A stretch of 64,000 nucleotides of DNA, taken from contig NZ_JAENII010000004.1 in the NCBI RefSeq assembly GCF_016595525.1, positions 124,001 through 188,000 of the forward strand, read 5' to 3'. The notes beneath the pieces were generated by a model. That model ran no database searches and was not told the origin of the DNA. It saw only the letters and a list, made by a program, of their open reading frames with translations. This document shows, piece after piece, positions 20,667 through 30,152 of the stretch. Position 1 is the first letter of the stretch. Every line of letters begins with the position of its first letter. Origin of the DNA: Haloferula rosea. GTDB lineage: Bacteria > Verrucomicrobiota > Verrucomicrobiia > Verrucomicrobiales > Akkermansiaceae. Made by a program: the position numbers and the translations under genes.

Positions 20667-21590
20667 TCAGCGCTCGGGACCGGGGCTTGCTTGAGGGGCG
20701 TGTCCGCTCCGCTGCAGCCGTGCCAGGGCGGCATCCTGAAGCGGGTCTTCGGTGCCGATCCACCAGCGTAGTGATCTGAGGAAGAACCGGGTCGGCTTCA
20801 CCACCAGCCAGCGTGGCCATCGCGGGACGCCGATCCGTTGTTGGTGCGCCTCCGGCAGCGTCTGGTAGGCCGCTTGAAACAGGAGCCGGTAAACGATGCG
20901 GGATGGAAGAGGAAGGGGCGGACGGCGAATCCAGTCGATGACCTCGCGGGTCTCGTCGGTGACGACCAGCTCGTCGTCGAAGCGTTCCACCACCGCCATC
21001 ATCTCCTTTTCATCCTGCGGGGTTTCATCGAGCCCGAGTGGTTCCACCGATCGTCCCCAGAGCCGGACGTAGGCATCCGCCCCTCCGGGAATGGCGACAC
21101 TTGAGTAGGCTTCATGGGTGCGCAGAAACGATTCCATGAATGCGATGTGGACCCATAGCAGAAGGTGAGGGTCGGAGGCGCGGTACTCCCGCTCGACTCC
21201 TCTGGCATCCCGGTAGGTTCCGAGCACCTTGCCGTGCATCCCCCGTACGCGACCGGCTTCGTGCAGCACGGATTCCCGCGCTGCGAAGGTGGTGACGGTC
21301 AGCCAGCGAATGGTGCCGGCGAGGCGGCCGAGGGGGTCATCCTTGTAGCGGGAATGCTGGCGTACTCCGGCGAGACTGCCCGGATGGAGTGCCTGGACGA
21401 GAAGAGCACGGATGCCTCCGACCAGCGTTGCCATGTCGGCATGGAGCACCCATGGCGCTTCGTCGGGTTGGTAGAGCCCGGGACCTTCGCCTTCGGCCAC
21501 CGCGCCCAACCACGGGACTTCCCCGCTGGGATTCCCACAGAGCAGTGCCCGGAAACGTCGACCTACCCATCGTTGAATGCTTGCCACCAT
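20667..21590 (-). CDS. DUF2236 (MpaB/rubber-oxygenase-like) family protein
   Basis: The ATG at 21590 gives 307 residues (MVASIQRWVGRRFRALLCG). The frame extends to 21734, but that leader overlaps a terminator hairpin and has no family look. Characteristic motifs of the MpaB / latex-clearing oxygenase fold are present: WVLHADMATLVGGIRALLVQ, LHPGSLAGVRQHSRYKDDP, TVTTFA, and HLLLWVHIAFMESFLRTHEAY. Known members such as Lcp bind a b-type heme; most bacterial DUF2236 proteins are uncharacterised. The candidate histidines in QHSRY and LLWVHIAF are conserved-looking. Cytosolic localisation is likely, as no signal peptide is seen. Confidence 0.8.
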   Translation of the reverse strand: MVASIQRWVGRRFRALLCGNPSGEVPWLGAVAEGEGPGLYQPDEAPWVLHADMATLVGGIRALLVQALHPGSLAGVRQHSRYKDDPLGRLAGTIRWLTVTTFAARESVLHEAGRVRGMHGKVLGTYRDARGVEREYRASDPHLLLWVHIAFMESFLRTHEAYSSVAIPGGADAYVRLWGRSVEPLGLDETPQDEKEMMAVVERFDDELVVTDETREVIDWIRRPPLPLPSRIVYRLLFQAAYQTLPEAHQQRIGVPRWPRWLVVKPTRFFLRSLRWWIGTEDPLQDAALARLQRSGHAPQASPGPER

Positions 21591-21703
21591 GCCGTGAGGC
21601 CAAGCTGCAGCCGGAACCCGGAAGCGCAAGACCTGCTTCGGCCCGGACCCGGCGAAATCCCCGCCAGGCTGCTTGTCTCCGGGTCCGCGAACCACCGAAC
21701 GCG

Positions 21704-21732
21704 AAAAAGCGCACCGTGTGGTGCGCTTTTTC
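21704..21732. terminator. Bidirectional rho-independent terminator after tRNA-Glu
   Basis: Stem GCGCACC / GGTGCGC with loop GTGT, flanked by AAAAA on one side and TTTTTC on the other. It can stop the minus-strand tRNA transcript and plus-strand read-through. The stem matches the one after tkt at 24029. Confidence 0.85.
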
Positions 21733-21741
21733 ATGGGAAAG

Positions 21742-21816
21742 TGGCAACCCGTAGGGGAGTCGAACCCCTGTTGCCGGAATGAAAATCCGGAGTCCTAACC
21801 ACTAGACGAACGGGTC
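21742..21816 (-). tRNA. tRNA-Glu (UUC)
   Basis: Read on the minus strand, the acceptor stem GACCCGT pairs with ACGGGTT, starting with a G-U pair. The anticodon stem CCGGA/TCCGG encloses loop TTTTCAT with anticodon TTC. The T arm is AGGGG-TTCGACT-CCCCT. The discriminator is G and CCA is encoded. All arms fold as expected. Confidence 0.97.
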
Positions 21817-21852
21817 AATGTTTGTCTGCCCGCCGGAGCGGACTGGGCGGGA

Positions 21853-21880
21853 AAACTAGTAAGAGATCGACGGCTGACAA
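21853..21880 (-). promoter_or_regulatory. tRNA-Glu promoter
   Basis: On the minus strand, TTGTCA at 21880-21875 and TAGTTT at 21858-21853 have a 16-base spacer. The tRNA 5' end is 37 bases downstream of the -10 box. Confidence 0.6.
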
Positions 21881-21945
21881 GAACAAATTCGCCAATTTTT
21901 CATGATTTGGATGACTCGTACCCCGATTCATGCCCGAAAGGCGGC

Positions 21946-21973
21946 TTGCAAGCGGTTCGCGGCCCCCTACGCT
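21946..21973 (+). promoter_or_regulatory. Candidate tkt promoter
   Basis: TTGCAA at 21946-21951 and TACGCT at 21968-21973 with a 16-base spacer. The tkt start codon is 33 bases further on. Confidence 0.45.
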
Positions 21974-22006
21974 GCCGCACCTGTCCGACAAATCGAACAA
22001 GCTCTC

Positions 22007-23983
22007 ATGAATACCGACATCCTGTCCAATGCTGCCGCCCAAGCCCGCGGCCTCGCCATCGATGGCGTCCACGCCTGCTCATCCGGCCACCTCGGCCTGC
22101 CTCTCGGCTGTGCCGAGATTGGTTCCGTTCTCTTCGCTGGTGGCGGATTGCGCTTTAACCCGGAAGCACCCAAGTGGCTGAACCGCGACCGCTTCATCCT
22201 CTCAGCCGGCCATGGCTCGATGTTCATTTACTCGTGGCTGCATCTCGCGGGCTACGCGCTGTCGATGGAGGAGGTGAAGAATTTCCGCCAGCTCCACTCG
22301 ATCACTCCGGGTCACCCCGAGTTTGACGAAACCCCCGGCGTCGAGGCCACGACCGGCCCGCTCGGTCAGGGTGTCGCCAATGCCGTGGGATACGCGCTGT
22401 CCGGCAAGCGTGCCGCCGCCAAGTTCAACACCGTGGACCACACGATCTTCGATCATCACGTGTTCGCCCTGCTTGGTGACGGCTGTCTCCAGGAGGGTGT
22501 GGCCAAGGAAGCCATCGCCTTCGCCGGTCACAACCAGCTCGATAACCTCATCCTCATCTATGATTCCAATGACGTCACCCTCGACGCCATGGCGGATCGC
22601 ACACAGGACGAGGACGCCGAGGCTTATTTCAAGTCACAGCAGTGGAATGCGGTGACCATCGACGGCCACGATTTCGCCGCCATCCACGAAGCCATCACCG
22701 CGGCGAAGGCCAGCAAGGGCAAGCCATCGGTGATCATCGCCAAGACCGAGATCGGCCGTGGCATCCCTGAAGTCGCCGGCACGGCCGGTGCCCACGGTGA
22801 AGGTGGAGCCAAGTTTGCTGAAGCGGCACGCGCCGGGCTCGGTCTTCCTGCCGAGACCTTCTACGTCTCGGATGAGGTCCGGAAGCACTTTGCCGACGTC
22901 GCTGACGCGGGCAAGAGTGAGTTCCTGAAGTGGCAGAGCAACTACGAGGAGTGGGCTCAGGCGAATCCTGCGCTCGCCACCGAACTGCGCGCCGGCGTCA
23001 CCGGTGAGATCCCGAGTGACCTGGCTGACCGCATTCCGGCCTTCGCCGAAGACGAAGGTGGAGCCACCCGTGCATCCGGCGGCACCGTCATCCAGTCGGT
23101 GGCGAAGGAAGTCCCTCAGTTCATCACCGGATCGGCCGACCTCTACGGGTCGACGAAGAACTACATCAAGGACGGCGGCGACTTCGGTCCCGACAACTAC
23201 GGTGGACGTAATATCTGGTTCGGCATCCGTGAGCACGCGATGGGCGCGATCTGCAACGGCATCGCCTACGACGGGATCTTCCGTGCCAGTGGCGCGACCT
23301 TCCTCGTTTTTGCCGACTACCTCCGCCCGGCGATCCGCCTTGCGGGTCTGGCCAAGCTGCCCGTCACCTACATCTTCACGCACGACTCCGTGGGCGTCGG
23401 CGAGGATGGTCCGACCCACCAGCCTGTCGAGACCGTCAGTGGTCTGCGCGTGATCCCGAATGTCGATGTCATCCGTCCGGCCGATGCGGAAGAAACCGCC
23501 GGCGCCTTCGCCGCGGCGATGCTGCGCACCGACGGACCGACCGCGCTCATCCTCACCCGTCAGGGTGTGCCGGCGATTCCCGGTCTTTCCAACTCCGAAC
23601 GCCGTGATGGCGTGATCCGCGGTGGCTACGTGGTGAAGAAGGAGAAGGGCGAGCTGACCACCATCCTGATGGGAAGTGGTTCCGAGCTGCAGCACTGCCT
23701 GAAGGCAGCCGAGGAACTCGGCGACGGAGTGCGCGTGGTCTCGATCCCGTGCTTCGAGCGCTTCGACCGCCAGGGCGAGGACTACTGCGAAGCGGTCCTG
23801 CCGAAGAGCTGCACCAAGCGGGTAGCCATCGAAGCTGGCGTCAGCGGGCTGTGGTGGAAATACGTCGGCAGCGAAGGCAAGGTGCTCGGCATCGACCGCT
23901 TCGGCATCAGCGCCCCGGGTGGCGTGGTGATGAAGGAACTCGGCATGACGGCCGACCATGTGGTCGCCGCAGCCAAGAGCTGA
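22007..23983 (+). CDS. tkt: Transketolase
   Basis: A thiamine diphosphate enzyme that moves two-carbon units between sugar phosphates in the pentose phosphate pathway. The ATG at 22007 gives 658 residues ([21 protein letters not shown]), the usual length; an in-frame ATG at 21902 would add 35 residues that overlap the promoter. Domains in order: the ThDP-binding domain with [25 protein letters not shown] and [13 protein letters not shown]; the Pyr domain with [20 protein letters not shown]; and the C-terminal domain ([14 protein letters not shown]). The GDG...N metal-binding motif is intact (GDGCLQEG ... YDSNDV). It is followed by a strong terminator, so it is probably monocistronic. Confidence 0.96.
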   Translation: MNTDILSNAAAQARGLAIDGVHACSSGHLGLPLGCAEIGSVLFAGGGLRFNPEAPKWLNRDRFILSAGHGSMFIYSWLHLAGYALSMEEVKNFRQLHSITPGHPEFDETPGVEATTGPLGQGVANAVGYALSGKRAAAKFNTVDHTIFDHHVFALLGDGCLQEGVAKEAIAFAGHNQLDNLILIYDSNDVTLDAMADRTQDEDAEAYFKSQQWNAVTIDGHDFAAIHEAITAAKASKGKPSVIIAKTEIGRGIPEVAGTAGAHGEGGAKFAEAARAGLGLPAETFYVSDEVRKHFADVADAGKSEFLKWQSNYEEWAQANPALATELRAGVTGEIPSDLADRIPAFAEDEGGATRASGGTVIQSVAKEVPQFITGSADLYGSTKNYIKDGGDFGPDNYGGRNIWFGIREHAMGAICNGIAYDGIFRASGATFLVFADYLRPAIRLAGLAKLPVTYIFTHDSVGVGEDGPTHQPVETVSGLRVIPNVDVIRPADAEETAGAFAAAMLRTDGPTALILTRQGVPAIPGLSNSERRDGVIRGGYVVKKEKGELTTILMGSGSELQHCLKAAEELGDGVRVVSIPCFERFDRQGEDYCEAVLPKSCTKRVAIEAGVSGLWWKYVGSEGKVLGIDRFGISAPGGVVMKELGMTADHVVAAAKS

Positions 23984-24028
23984 TGGCTGAGGGCTCGGCC
24001 GAGCCCTGTGTTCCTACGAATCTCCCAA

Positions 24029-24058
24029 GCGCACCGTCCCTGTGGCGGTGCGCTTTTT
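24029..24058 (+). terminator. Rho-independent terminator after tkt
   Basis: Stem GCGCACCG / CGGTGCGC with a 9-base loop, then TTTTTC. It lies 46 bases after the tkt stop. Confidence 0.88.
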
Positions 24059-24181
24059 CGTGCCCGGGTGTCGGGCGGTTCCATCGTGGGTCGGGTGGGT
24101 GTCGGCCCCTCCCGATTCGACTTGTCACCCCTAGCAGATTGGGCACTGTGATAGAACCCTACCCACAATCATCCCAAACCC

Positions 24182-26242
24182 ATGCAAACCCTCCTCAGCG
24201 ACCACGGCGTGGTCCTCTCCATCGTCCTTGGTGCCGTCGGTCTCATCTTCGCCCTTTTTCTCATCCGCTTCGTGCTCGCAGCCGATGCGGGGGACAGCAA
24301 AATGCGGGAAATCGCCCTAGCGATCCAAGAGGGTGCGTCGGCCTACCTCCACCGGCAGGTGGTTGCCGTTTCGCTGATCTCCGTGGTGGTGGTCGTGGGC
24401 ATCTGGTTCCTGCGGGACACGCCGACCGCGGTGGGCTTCGTGGTGGGTTCGGTATGCTCGATGGCGGCGGGCTACATCGGCATGATCGTGGCGGTGCGGG
24501 CGAACGTGCGGACGGCGCAGGCTGCGTCGGTGAGTTCCCACAGCGCGTTGCAGGTGGCCTTCAATGGCGGCGCGGTGACCGGGCTGCTCGTGGTCGGTCT
24601 CGGTTTGCTCTCGGTCGGGACTTTCTACCTGATTTCCCTGAAAGTCAGCGGCAGCCCGAAGGTGGCGATCGATTCACTCGTTGGCCTCGCCTTGGGAAGT
24701 TCGTTGATCAGTGTGTTCGCGCGCCTCGGGGGCGGCATCTACACGAAGGCTGCGGATGTGGGTGCGGACCTGGTTGGCAAGATGGAGCAGAATCTTCACG
24801 AGGATGATCCGCGCAACCCGGCGACCATCGCCGACAATGTGGGCGACAACGTGGGCGACTGTGCGGGCATGGCGGCGGATGTGTTCGAAACCTACGCGGT
24901 GAGCCTGATCGGCGGCGTGTTGGTCGGGTTCCTCACTGCTGGGGGCTACGCCAATGCGATGGTCTTTCCCTTTGTCATTTGCGGTCTCTCCATCATCGGG
25001 GCCCTGCTCGGGGTCGCCTTTGTGAATTTCACCAGTCTGAATCCGACGAGGTCGCTTGTGGGTGGGGTGGTCGTGAGTGGACTGGTCTCGGCCATCATGC
25101 TTTTCCCGGCGACTCAGGCGATGTTCCCGACCGCCATGGAGATCGCCGGCAAGTCGGTGGGATCGACCCAACTCTACTTCTGCATCCTGGTCGGCATCGC
25201 CATGACCTTCGCCTCGGTCTGGATCACCAACTACTTCACTTCCACGGCCCACAGGCCGGTCCGCCGGATCGCGAAGGCCTCCGAGACGGGGCATGCGACG
25301 AACATCATCGCGGGCATCAGCACGGGGCACCATGCCACGTTGGCTCCGGTCCTGTGCATCGTCGGGTCCATCTGGATCTGCTACTCTCAGGCGGACCTCT
25401 ATGGCGTCGCCGTGGCGGTGGTGAGCATGCTCAGCCTGTCGGGCATCATCATCTCGCTCGATGCCTTTGGCCCGATCACGGACAACGCGGGCGGCATCGC
25501 CGTGATGAGTGGTCTGGACCCGAAGGTGCGGCAGATCACCGACGAGCTCGATGCGGTCGGCAACACGATGAAGGCGGTGACCAAGGGGTATGCGATCGCT
25601 TCGGCCGGGCTCGCGGCCATGGTGCTTTTCGGATCCTACGTGTATGAGCTCAACGCCCATCTGGGGCGGGAGTTCGCCTTCGACCTGATGGATCCGAGGG
25701 TCATGATCGGCCTGTTCGTCGGTGGTCTGCTGCCCTTTTCCTTCACCGCCTACGCGATGGATGCGGTGGGCTCGGCGGCCGGCGCGGTGGTCAACGAAGT
25801 CCGCCGCCAGATCGGTCTGCACCCCGGCATCCTCGATGGGACGGACAAGCCGGAATACAAGCACTGTGTGGACATCGTCACCAAGGCGGCGCTGCGCCAG
25901 ATGGTCCTGCCGGCCTTGCTGCCGGTGATCTTCGTGGTCGTCATGGCCTTCATGGGCCCCGAAGCCCTCGGCGGCGTGCTGGTGGGCACGATCGTCACCG
26001 GGCTCTTCGTCGGCATCGCCATGACCTCTTCGGGTGGCGCATGGGACAACGCCAAGAAATTCGTCGAGGACGGAAACCACGGAGGAAAAGGCTCACTGGC
26101 CCACCGTGCCAGTGTGACCGGCGACACCGTGGGCGATCCCTACAAGGATACGGCGGGCCCGGCGGTGAATCCGATGATCAAGGTGGTCAACATCCTCGCG
26201 ATTCTCATCATCCCCATCATCTTCGAGGCGGCAAATCACTGA
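24182..26242 (+). CDS. hppA: Membrane-bound proton-translocating pyrophosphatase
   Basis: Hydrolyses pyrophosphate and pumps ions across the membrane. It has 686 residues and about 16 hydrophobic helices. The substrate-binding motif [22 protein letters not shown] is complete, as are the second motif [14 protein letters not shown] and the third [28 protein letters not shown] carries Lys where potassium-dependent enzymes have Ala; from family knowledge this indicates the potassium-independent, proton-pumping type. Upstream, the leader is C-rich (AACCCTACCC) with no Shine-Dalgarno sequence. Its own stop is followed closely by a promoter for the next gene. Confidence 0.96.
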   Translation: MQTLLSDHGVVLSIVLGAVGLIFALFLIRFVLAADAGDSKMREIALAIQEGASAYLHRQVVAVSLISVVVVVGIWFLRDTPTAVGFVVGSVCSMAAGYIGMIVAVRANVRTAQAASVSSHSALQVAFNGGAVTGLLVVGLGLLSVGTFYLISLKVSGSPKVAIDSLVGLALGSSLISVFARLGGGIYTKAADVGADLVGKMEQNLHEDDPRNPATIADNVGDNVGDCAGMAADVFETYAVSLIGGVLVGFLTAGGYANAMVFPFVICGLSIIGALLGVAFVNFTSLNPTRSLVGGVVVSGLVSAIMLFPATQAMFPTAMEIAGKSVGSTQLYFCILVGIAMTFASVWITNYFTSTAHRPVRRIAKASETGHATNIIAGISTGHHATLAPVLCIVGSIWICYSQADLYGVAVAVVSMLSLSGIIISLDAFGPITDNAGGIAVMSGLDPKVRQITDELDAVGNTMKAVTKGYAIASAGLAAMVLFGSYVYELNAHLGREFAFDLMDPRVMIGLFVGGLLPFSFTAYAMDAVGSAAGAVVNEVRRQIGLHPGILDGTDKPEYKHCVDIVTKAALRQMVLPALLPVIFVVVMAFMGPEALGGVLVGTIVTGLFVGIAMTSSGGAWDNAKKFVEDGNHGGKGSLAHRASVTGDTVGDPYKDTAGPAVNPMIKVVNILAILIIPIIFEAANH

Positions 26243-26246
26243 TGGA

Positions 26247-26275
26247 TTGACAGCCCGGGTGCATCTCCGTTCTAA
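26247..26275 (+). promoter_or_regulatory. Promoter for the membrane protein gene at 26316
   Basis: A perfect TTGACA at 26247-26252 and TTCTAA at 26270-26275 with a 17-base spacer. The start codon is 40 bases further on. Confidence 0.65.
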
Positions 26276-26315
26276 CGGCACGGTCTGAGCTTAGCAGGGT
26301 TCGGATCCTGTTTCG

Positions 26316-26747
26316 ATGACCCTACACAAGCACAGCCATGGCGCTCGCTCGCTGCCGTTCAAGCGGGCCTACGTTGCCGCCATGATCGTGACCTTCATCC
26401 ACTACATGGCGGTGGTCGCGACCCTCACACTCATCTTCATCCTGATCCGTACCCAGGACAACAAGGTGGCCATGTGGCTGCTTGGGGCACTCGCGCTGGT
26501 GGGGGCGACCTGGGGCATCGGTTACATTTTCCGCCGCGCCGCCACCTGCCCGCTGTGCAAGGGAACGCCGCTGGTGGACACGAGGGCGGCGAAGCATCGG
26601 AAGGCGGTCCGGCTCAAGCCGCTGAATTTCGGCGCGACCGCCTTGCTCCAGCTGACTTTCAGCAATCGTTTCCGCTGCATGTACTGCGGTACCCCCTTTG
26701 ATTTGCTGCGCAAACCGGGCAGCCACCACGAGCGCGGCGGGTTCTGA
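26316..26747 (+). CDS. Small membrane protein with a C-terminal zinc-ribbon-like motif
   Basis: A protein of 143 residues. The N-terminus is basic ([16 protein letters not shown]), then come two helices ([20 protein letters not shown] and [20 protein letters not shown]). The soluble tail has two CxxC pairs, CPLC and CMYC, about 46 residues apart, so it may bind zinc. I recognise no named family. It lies between hppA and trpB, has its own promoter, and may be cotranscribed with trpB, which follows after 73 bases. A role in either pathway is not supported. Confidence 0.65.
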   Translation: MTLHKHSHGARSLPFKRAYVAAMIVTFIHYMAVVATLTLIFILIRTQDNKVAMWLLGALALVGATWGIGYIFRRAATCPLCKGTPLVDTRAAKHRKAVRLKPLNFGATALLQLTFSNRFRCMYCGTPFDLLRKPGSHHERGGF

Positions 26748-26820
26748 CCCCCCCCGGCCGGGGCAACTTACAAAAATTTCGACTGCTTCGGTGGCGTTGC
26801 TGTGCTTTTGTCCCGGCGCA

Positions 26821-28023
26821 ATGCCCACCAGCCCACTGCCTGACGCCACCGGTCACTTCGGAGAATTCGGCGGCATGTTCGTGCCGGAGACCCTGATGTC
26901 GCCGCTCGAGGAACTCACCACGGCCTACGACGCGGCTCGCCAGGATCCGGCATTCCAAGCCGAACTCGACGACCTGCTGCACAACTACTGCGGCCGTCCG
27001 ACCCCGCTCTACTTCGCCGAGCGATGGACCGAGAAGCTGGGCGGGGCGAAAATCTACCTCAAGCGTGAGGACCTGCTCCACACGGGAGCGCACAAGATCA
27101 ACAATGCCATCGGGCAGATCCTGCTCGCCAAGCGGCTGGGCAAGAAGCGCATCATCGCCGAGACCGGAGCCGGTCAGCACGGGGTTGCGACCGCCACGGT
27201 TTGCGCCCGCTTCGGCATGGAGTGCGTGGTTTACATGGGAGCGGTCGACATGGAACGCCAGGCGCTGAACGTCGCACGCATGCGCCTGATGGGAGCCGAA
27301 GTCTGTGCCGTGACCGCAGGTCAAGCCACCCTCAAGGAAGCGGTGAACGAGGCCATGCGCGACTGGGTCGCCACGGTGGACCACACCCATTACATTCTTG
27401 GCTCGGCTCTCGGAGCGCACCCGTTCCCCATGATGGTGCGGGATTTCCACCGCGTGATCGGGGTGGAGGCCCGTGAGCAGATCCTCGAAAAAGAAGGCCG
27501 CCTGCCGGACCTTCTCGTCGCCTGTGTGGGTGGCGGTTCGAATGCGATCGGACTCTTCCACCCATTTATCGAGGATGAAAATGTGCGCATGGTCGGCGTC
27601 GAAGCCGGCGGTGACGGGATCATCCCGGAACGCCATGCGGCCCGCTTCCAAGGGGGGAAACTGGGTGTCCTCCAAGGCACCAAGACGTGGCTCCTCGCCA
27701 ACGACGACGGCCAGATCGAGCTGACCCACTCGGTGAGTGCCGGTCTGGATTATGCCGCCGTCGGCCCCGAGCACGCCTACCTGCAGGACATCGGTCGGGC
27801 CGAATACACCTACGCCACGGATGATGAAGCGCTCAGTGCATTCCGTGAGCTGGCCTACGTCGAAGGCATCCTGCCGGCGCTGGAGAGCTCCCACGCCATG
27901 GCCTATGTCTCGAAGATCGCTGGCAGCCTGCCGAAGGATTCCATTCTGATCGCCAACCTTTCCGGTCGTGGCGACAAGGACGTCGAACAGGCCGCCAAGT
28001 ATTTGCTCGGGGACGACTCTTGA
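26821..28023 (+). CDS. trpB: Tryptophan synthase beta subunit
   Basis: A PLP enzyme that condenses indole with serine to tryptophan. The ATG at 26821 gives 400 residues ([20 protein letters not shown]). The PLP lysine is Lys92 in [13 protein letters not shown]. The phosphate-binding loop [10 protein letters not shown], the catalytic Glu region [13 protein letters not shown] and the C-terminal serine loop NLSGRGDKD are all intact. The sequence looks like the standard TrpB1 type that works with TrpA. The rest of the trp genes, including trpA, are not in the window, so the pathway is dispersed here. Confidence 0.97.
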   Translation: MPTSPLPDATGHFGEFGGMFVPETLMSPLEELTTAYDAARQDPAFQAELDDLLHNYCGRPTPLYFAERWTEKLGGAKIYLKREDLLHTGAHKINNAIGQILLAKRLGKKRIIAETGAGQHGVATATVCARFGMECVVYMGAVDMERQALNVARMRLMGAEVCAVTAGQATLKEAVNEAMRDWVATVDHTHYILGSALGAHPFPMMVRDFHRVIGVEAREQILEKEGRLPDLLVACVGGGSNAIGLFHPFIEDENVRMVGVEAGGDGIIPERHAARFQGGKLGVLQGTKTWLLANDDGQIELTHSVSAGLDYAAVGPEHAYLQDIGRAEYTYATDDEALSAFRELAYVEGILPALESSHAMAYVSKIAGSLPKDSILIANLSGRGDKDVEQAAKYLLGDDS

Positions 28024-28063
28024 TTTGGCATTCACTTTCAGCGGTGCTTAGGATCCCCGAATC

Positions 28064-29263
28064 ATGTCCCACCGCATGTTGATGAGAACAAAAGCCGCCG
28101 CCTGCTTCAGTTTGGCGACCTTGCCACTGGCTGCGAGCGAACCGGACCTCTTCACCCGGATCGACACGCCGCAGCACACGGTATTCTGCTCTTGCCATGC
28201 CTGCGGTTCGGGTGGTGCCGATGCCCACTTCGAAGTCGAAACCGGCCCCGGTTCGTCCTTCCCCACCGCCCTGTCCGTGGCACCCTCAAGCGGAGCCTTT
28301 GACATCATCCTCAACCCGAATGCCACCCTCGCCGGGAATGCTCCGGCCCTGGCCGCTTTCGAGCGCGCAGCCGCAACCTGGGAAGCCTTCATTTCCGATC
28401 CCATCACGGTGAATCTCAGCGTCGGGCTGGAAGACCTCGACCCGGGCGTCCTCGCCTCCGCCGGGTCCGTCCTGCTCTCAGCGGGTTACGACACCCTGAC
28501 GAATGCCATGGTCCTCGACGCGGGTGCGGAATTGGACGATGGCATCGTGTCCAGCCTACCTACCTTCGCCCAGTCCAGTTTCAGCCTACCCACTGGTTTT
28601 CTGCGGTCGAATGGCCTCACGGCGAACAAGGCAACGCTCAAGGCCCTTGGTTTCACCGGCCTCGACACCCAGTTCGGAGCGAACGACGCGACCATCAACT
28701 TCAGCACCAACTTCGCCTTCGACTACGACAATTCCGACGGCGTTGGCTCCAACCTGATCGACTTCGAAACCGTCGCCCTTCACGAGATCGGCCACTCCCT
28801 CGGCTTCACCTCCGCTACCGATACCGTGGACTTCCTTGCCGGCGGCCCCGGGGTGGTCCCTCCCACCGAACAAGATCCCGCCATCATCGCCCCTCGATTG
28901 CTGGACCTCTTCCGCTTTGCGGACGGCAGTGAACCGGGGACTGAAGCTGCCTTCACCACGGCCACGCGCACGCTTGAGCCCGATGTCGAAGCCGTCTTCA
29001 CCGATCTGGACATGGAAGGCGGCATGTCCACGGGTGCATTCACCGGCGACGGTCGGCAGGCCAGTCACTGGAAGGACAACAACATTACGGGCGCCCTCGT
29101 CGGTATCATGGATCCCACCCTGGCGAATCAGCAGGTGGTCGGTCTGAGCGCTTTGGATCTGCGGGCGCTGGACGTCATTGGCTTCGACATCGCCTTCGTT
29201 CCCGAGCCATCCACCTTGTGGCTCACCCTGTATGGCTTCCTCATGTGGAGACGCCGCCGATGA
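28064..29263 (+). CDS. Secreted zinc metalloprotease with PEP-CTERM tail
   Basis: A protein of 399 residues with a signal peptide (MRTKAAACFSLATLPLAAS). The zinc motif HEIGHSLGFTS begins at His240, in the setting FETVALHEIGHSLGF that is typical of metzincin-like proteases in PEP-CTERM organisms (NF038122-type). Upstream is the family-typical LAAFERAAATWEAFISDPITVNLSVG. The tail VPEPSTLWLTLYGFLMWRRRR is a full PEP-CTERM signal: PEP box, hydrophobic helix, arginine cluster. Such tails are cut by an exosortase, which is not in the window. The stop overlaps the next start by four bases, so the two genes are coupled. Confidence 0.85.
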   Translation: MSHRMLMRTKAAACFSLATLPLAASEPDLFTRIDTPQHTVFCSCHACGSGGADAHFEVETGPGSSFPTALSVAPSSGAFDIILNPNATLAGNAPALAAFERAAATWEAFISDPITVNLSVGLEDLDPGVLASAGSVLLSAGYDTLTNAMVLDAGAELDDGIVSSLPTFAQSSFSLPTGFLRSNGLTANKATLKALGFTGLDTQFGANDATINFSTNFAFDYDNSDGVGSNLIDFETVALHEIGHSLGFTSATDTVDFLAGGPGVVPPTEQDPAIIAPRLLDLFRFADGSEPGTEAAFTTATRTLEPDVEAVFTDLDMEGGMSTGAFTGDGRQASHWKDNNITGALVGIMDPTLANQQVVGLSALDLRALDVIGFDIAFVPEPSTLWLTLYGFLMWRRRR

Positions 29264-30066
29264 ATGAGGAACCCGGGTTCGAAGCCGGCGACGCAGGGCG
29301 GGGGACCCATCCCATCCTCAAGCTCCTCTTTGTGTTCATTGCCGTCCTCGGCATCTGGGGCCTCATCGCCGGATGGCTTCTCATCCGCCGGCCCGAGCCG
29401 CCACCTGCTGCTGTGGAGAGGCAGTCATGGCAGGAGGCACCCGCTGATGAGCAGGCCCTGACCCAGGCCATGGAGGCATGGCGTGCCTTCGTGGAAGCCC
29501 CGGACCTCGAAACCCGGATCGAGCATGTCCGTGATCCCGAGCGTGTGGGCCCCATGATGCGGGACTACTATGACTCCCGGGCTCACTCCCTTCCTACCAT
29601 GGGGCGGGCCCTTCCCGGCAGAGCCGTCCGGCAGGGAGCCCAAAACATGATCCTCATCGAGGTCGAGGACTATCAAGGTCGCCGCTATGCTGTCGCCATG
29701 GTGTGGACCGGCCGCCGCTATGCGGTCGATTGGGAAAGCCTGAGTGCCTATGGCACGATGGATTGGCCCCGATTGGTTGAGGAAAAGCCCGCTGAGCCGC
29801 AGGTGCTTCGGGTGTACCTCGCCGCCCTCCCTGAGTCGCTCACACCACCCGAATCCATCGTCGGGCCGCGCCGCTTCGTCCGCATGGAGCACCGGGATTT
29901 TTCAGAGAGCCTTCCACTGGCGCTGCGGCCGGAGCTCACGCGCGAGGTCACACAGCTGGTCGAAGGACGTCGGGTACCGGTGACCGTCGAAGTCCGATGG
30001 AATGCCGATCTGGGGCAATTCGAACTTCAGCGCCTGCTCGGCCTGAGCTGGAGCACCCAGTACTGA
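29260..30066 (+). CDS. Membrane-anchored protein of unknown function
   Basis: The ATG at 29260 overlaps the stop of the protease gene (ATGA) and gives 268 residues. A hydrophilic N-terminus precedes one transmembrane helix at about 26-50 (KLLFVFIAVLGIWGLIAGWL). Then come a proline-rich linker and an outer domain of about 200 residues with MILIEVEDYQGRRYAVAMVW and YAVDWESLSAYGTMDW. I know similar proteins only as hypothetical ones in Verrucomicrobiota. Translational coupling suggests a link with the protease, for instance in surface display, but nothing in the sequence proves it. Confidence 0.65.
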   Translation: MNEEPGFEAGDAGRGTHPILKLLFVFIAVLGIWGLIAGWLLIRRPEPPPAAVERQSWQEAPADEQALTQAMEAWRAFVEAPDLETRIEHVRDPERVGPMMRDYYDSRAHSLPTMGRALPGRAVRQGAQNMILIEVEDYQGRRYAVAMVWTGRRYAVDWESLSAYGTMDWPRLVEEKPAEPQVLRVYLAALPESLTPPESIVGPRRFVRMEHRDFSESLPLALRPELTREVTQLVEGRRVPVTVEVRWNADLGQFELQRLLGLSWSTQY

Positions 30067-30100
30067 AGCCGGTTGAGCTCGTGGTGGCAGGATCTCGCTT

Positions 30101-30140
30101 TTGACAATCCTTTGACACGACCGCCGTGGGCGTTTGCTAG
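30101..30140 (+). promoter_or_regulatory. Promoter of the secretin-like / two-component operon, with two -35 boxes
   Basis: TTGACA occurs at 30101 and again at 30112. The second has TGCTAG at 30135-30140 with a 17-base spacer. The start codon at 30153 is 13 bases further on, so the leader is very short or the mRNA nearly leaderless. Confidence 0.6.
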
Positions 30141-30152
30141 CTTCGGTCCGAT

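Noticed and set aside
21590-21734. Longer start of the DUF2236 gene
   Set aside because: It would code through the tRNA terminator hairpin. The ATG at 21590 gives a normal family N-terminus.
24117-24150. TTGTCA before hppA as a promoter
   Set aside because: No -10-like sequence at 16-18 bases; the nearest AT-rich hexamer is about 23 bases away.
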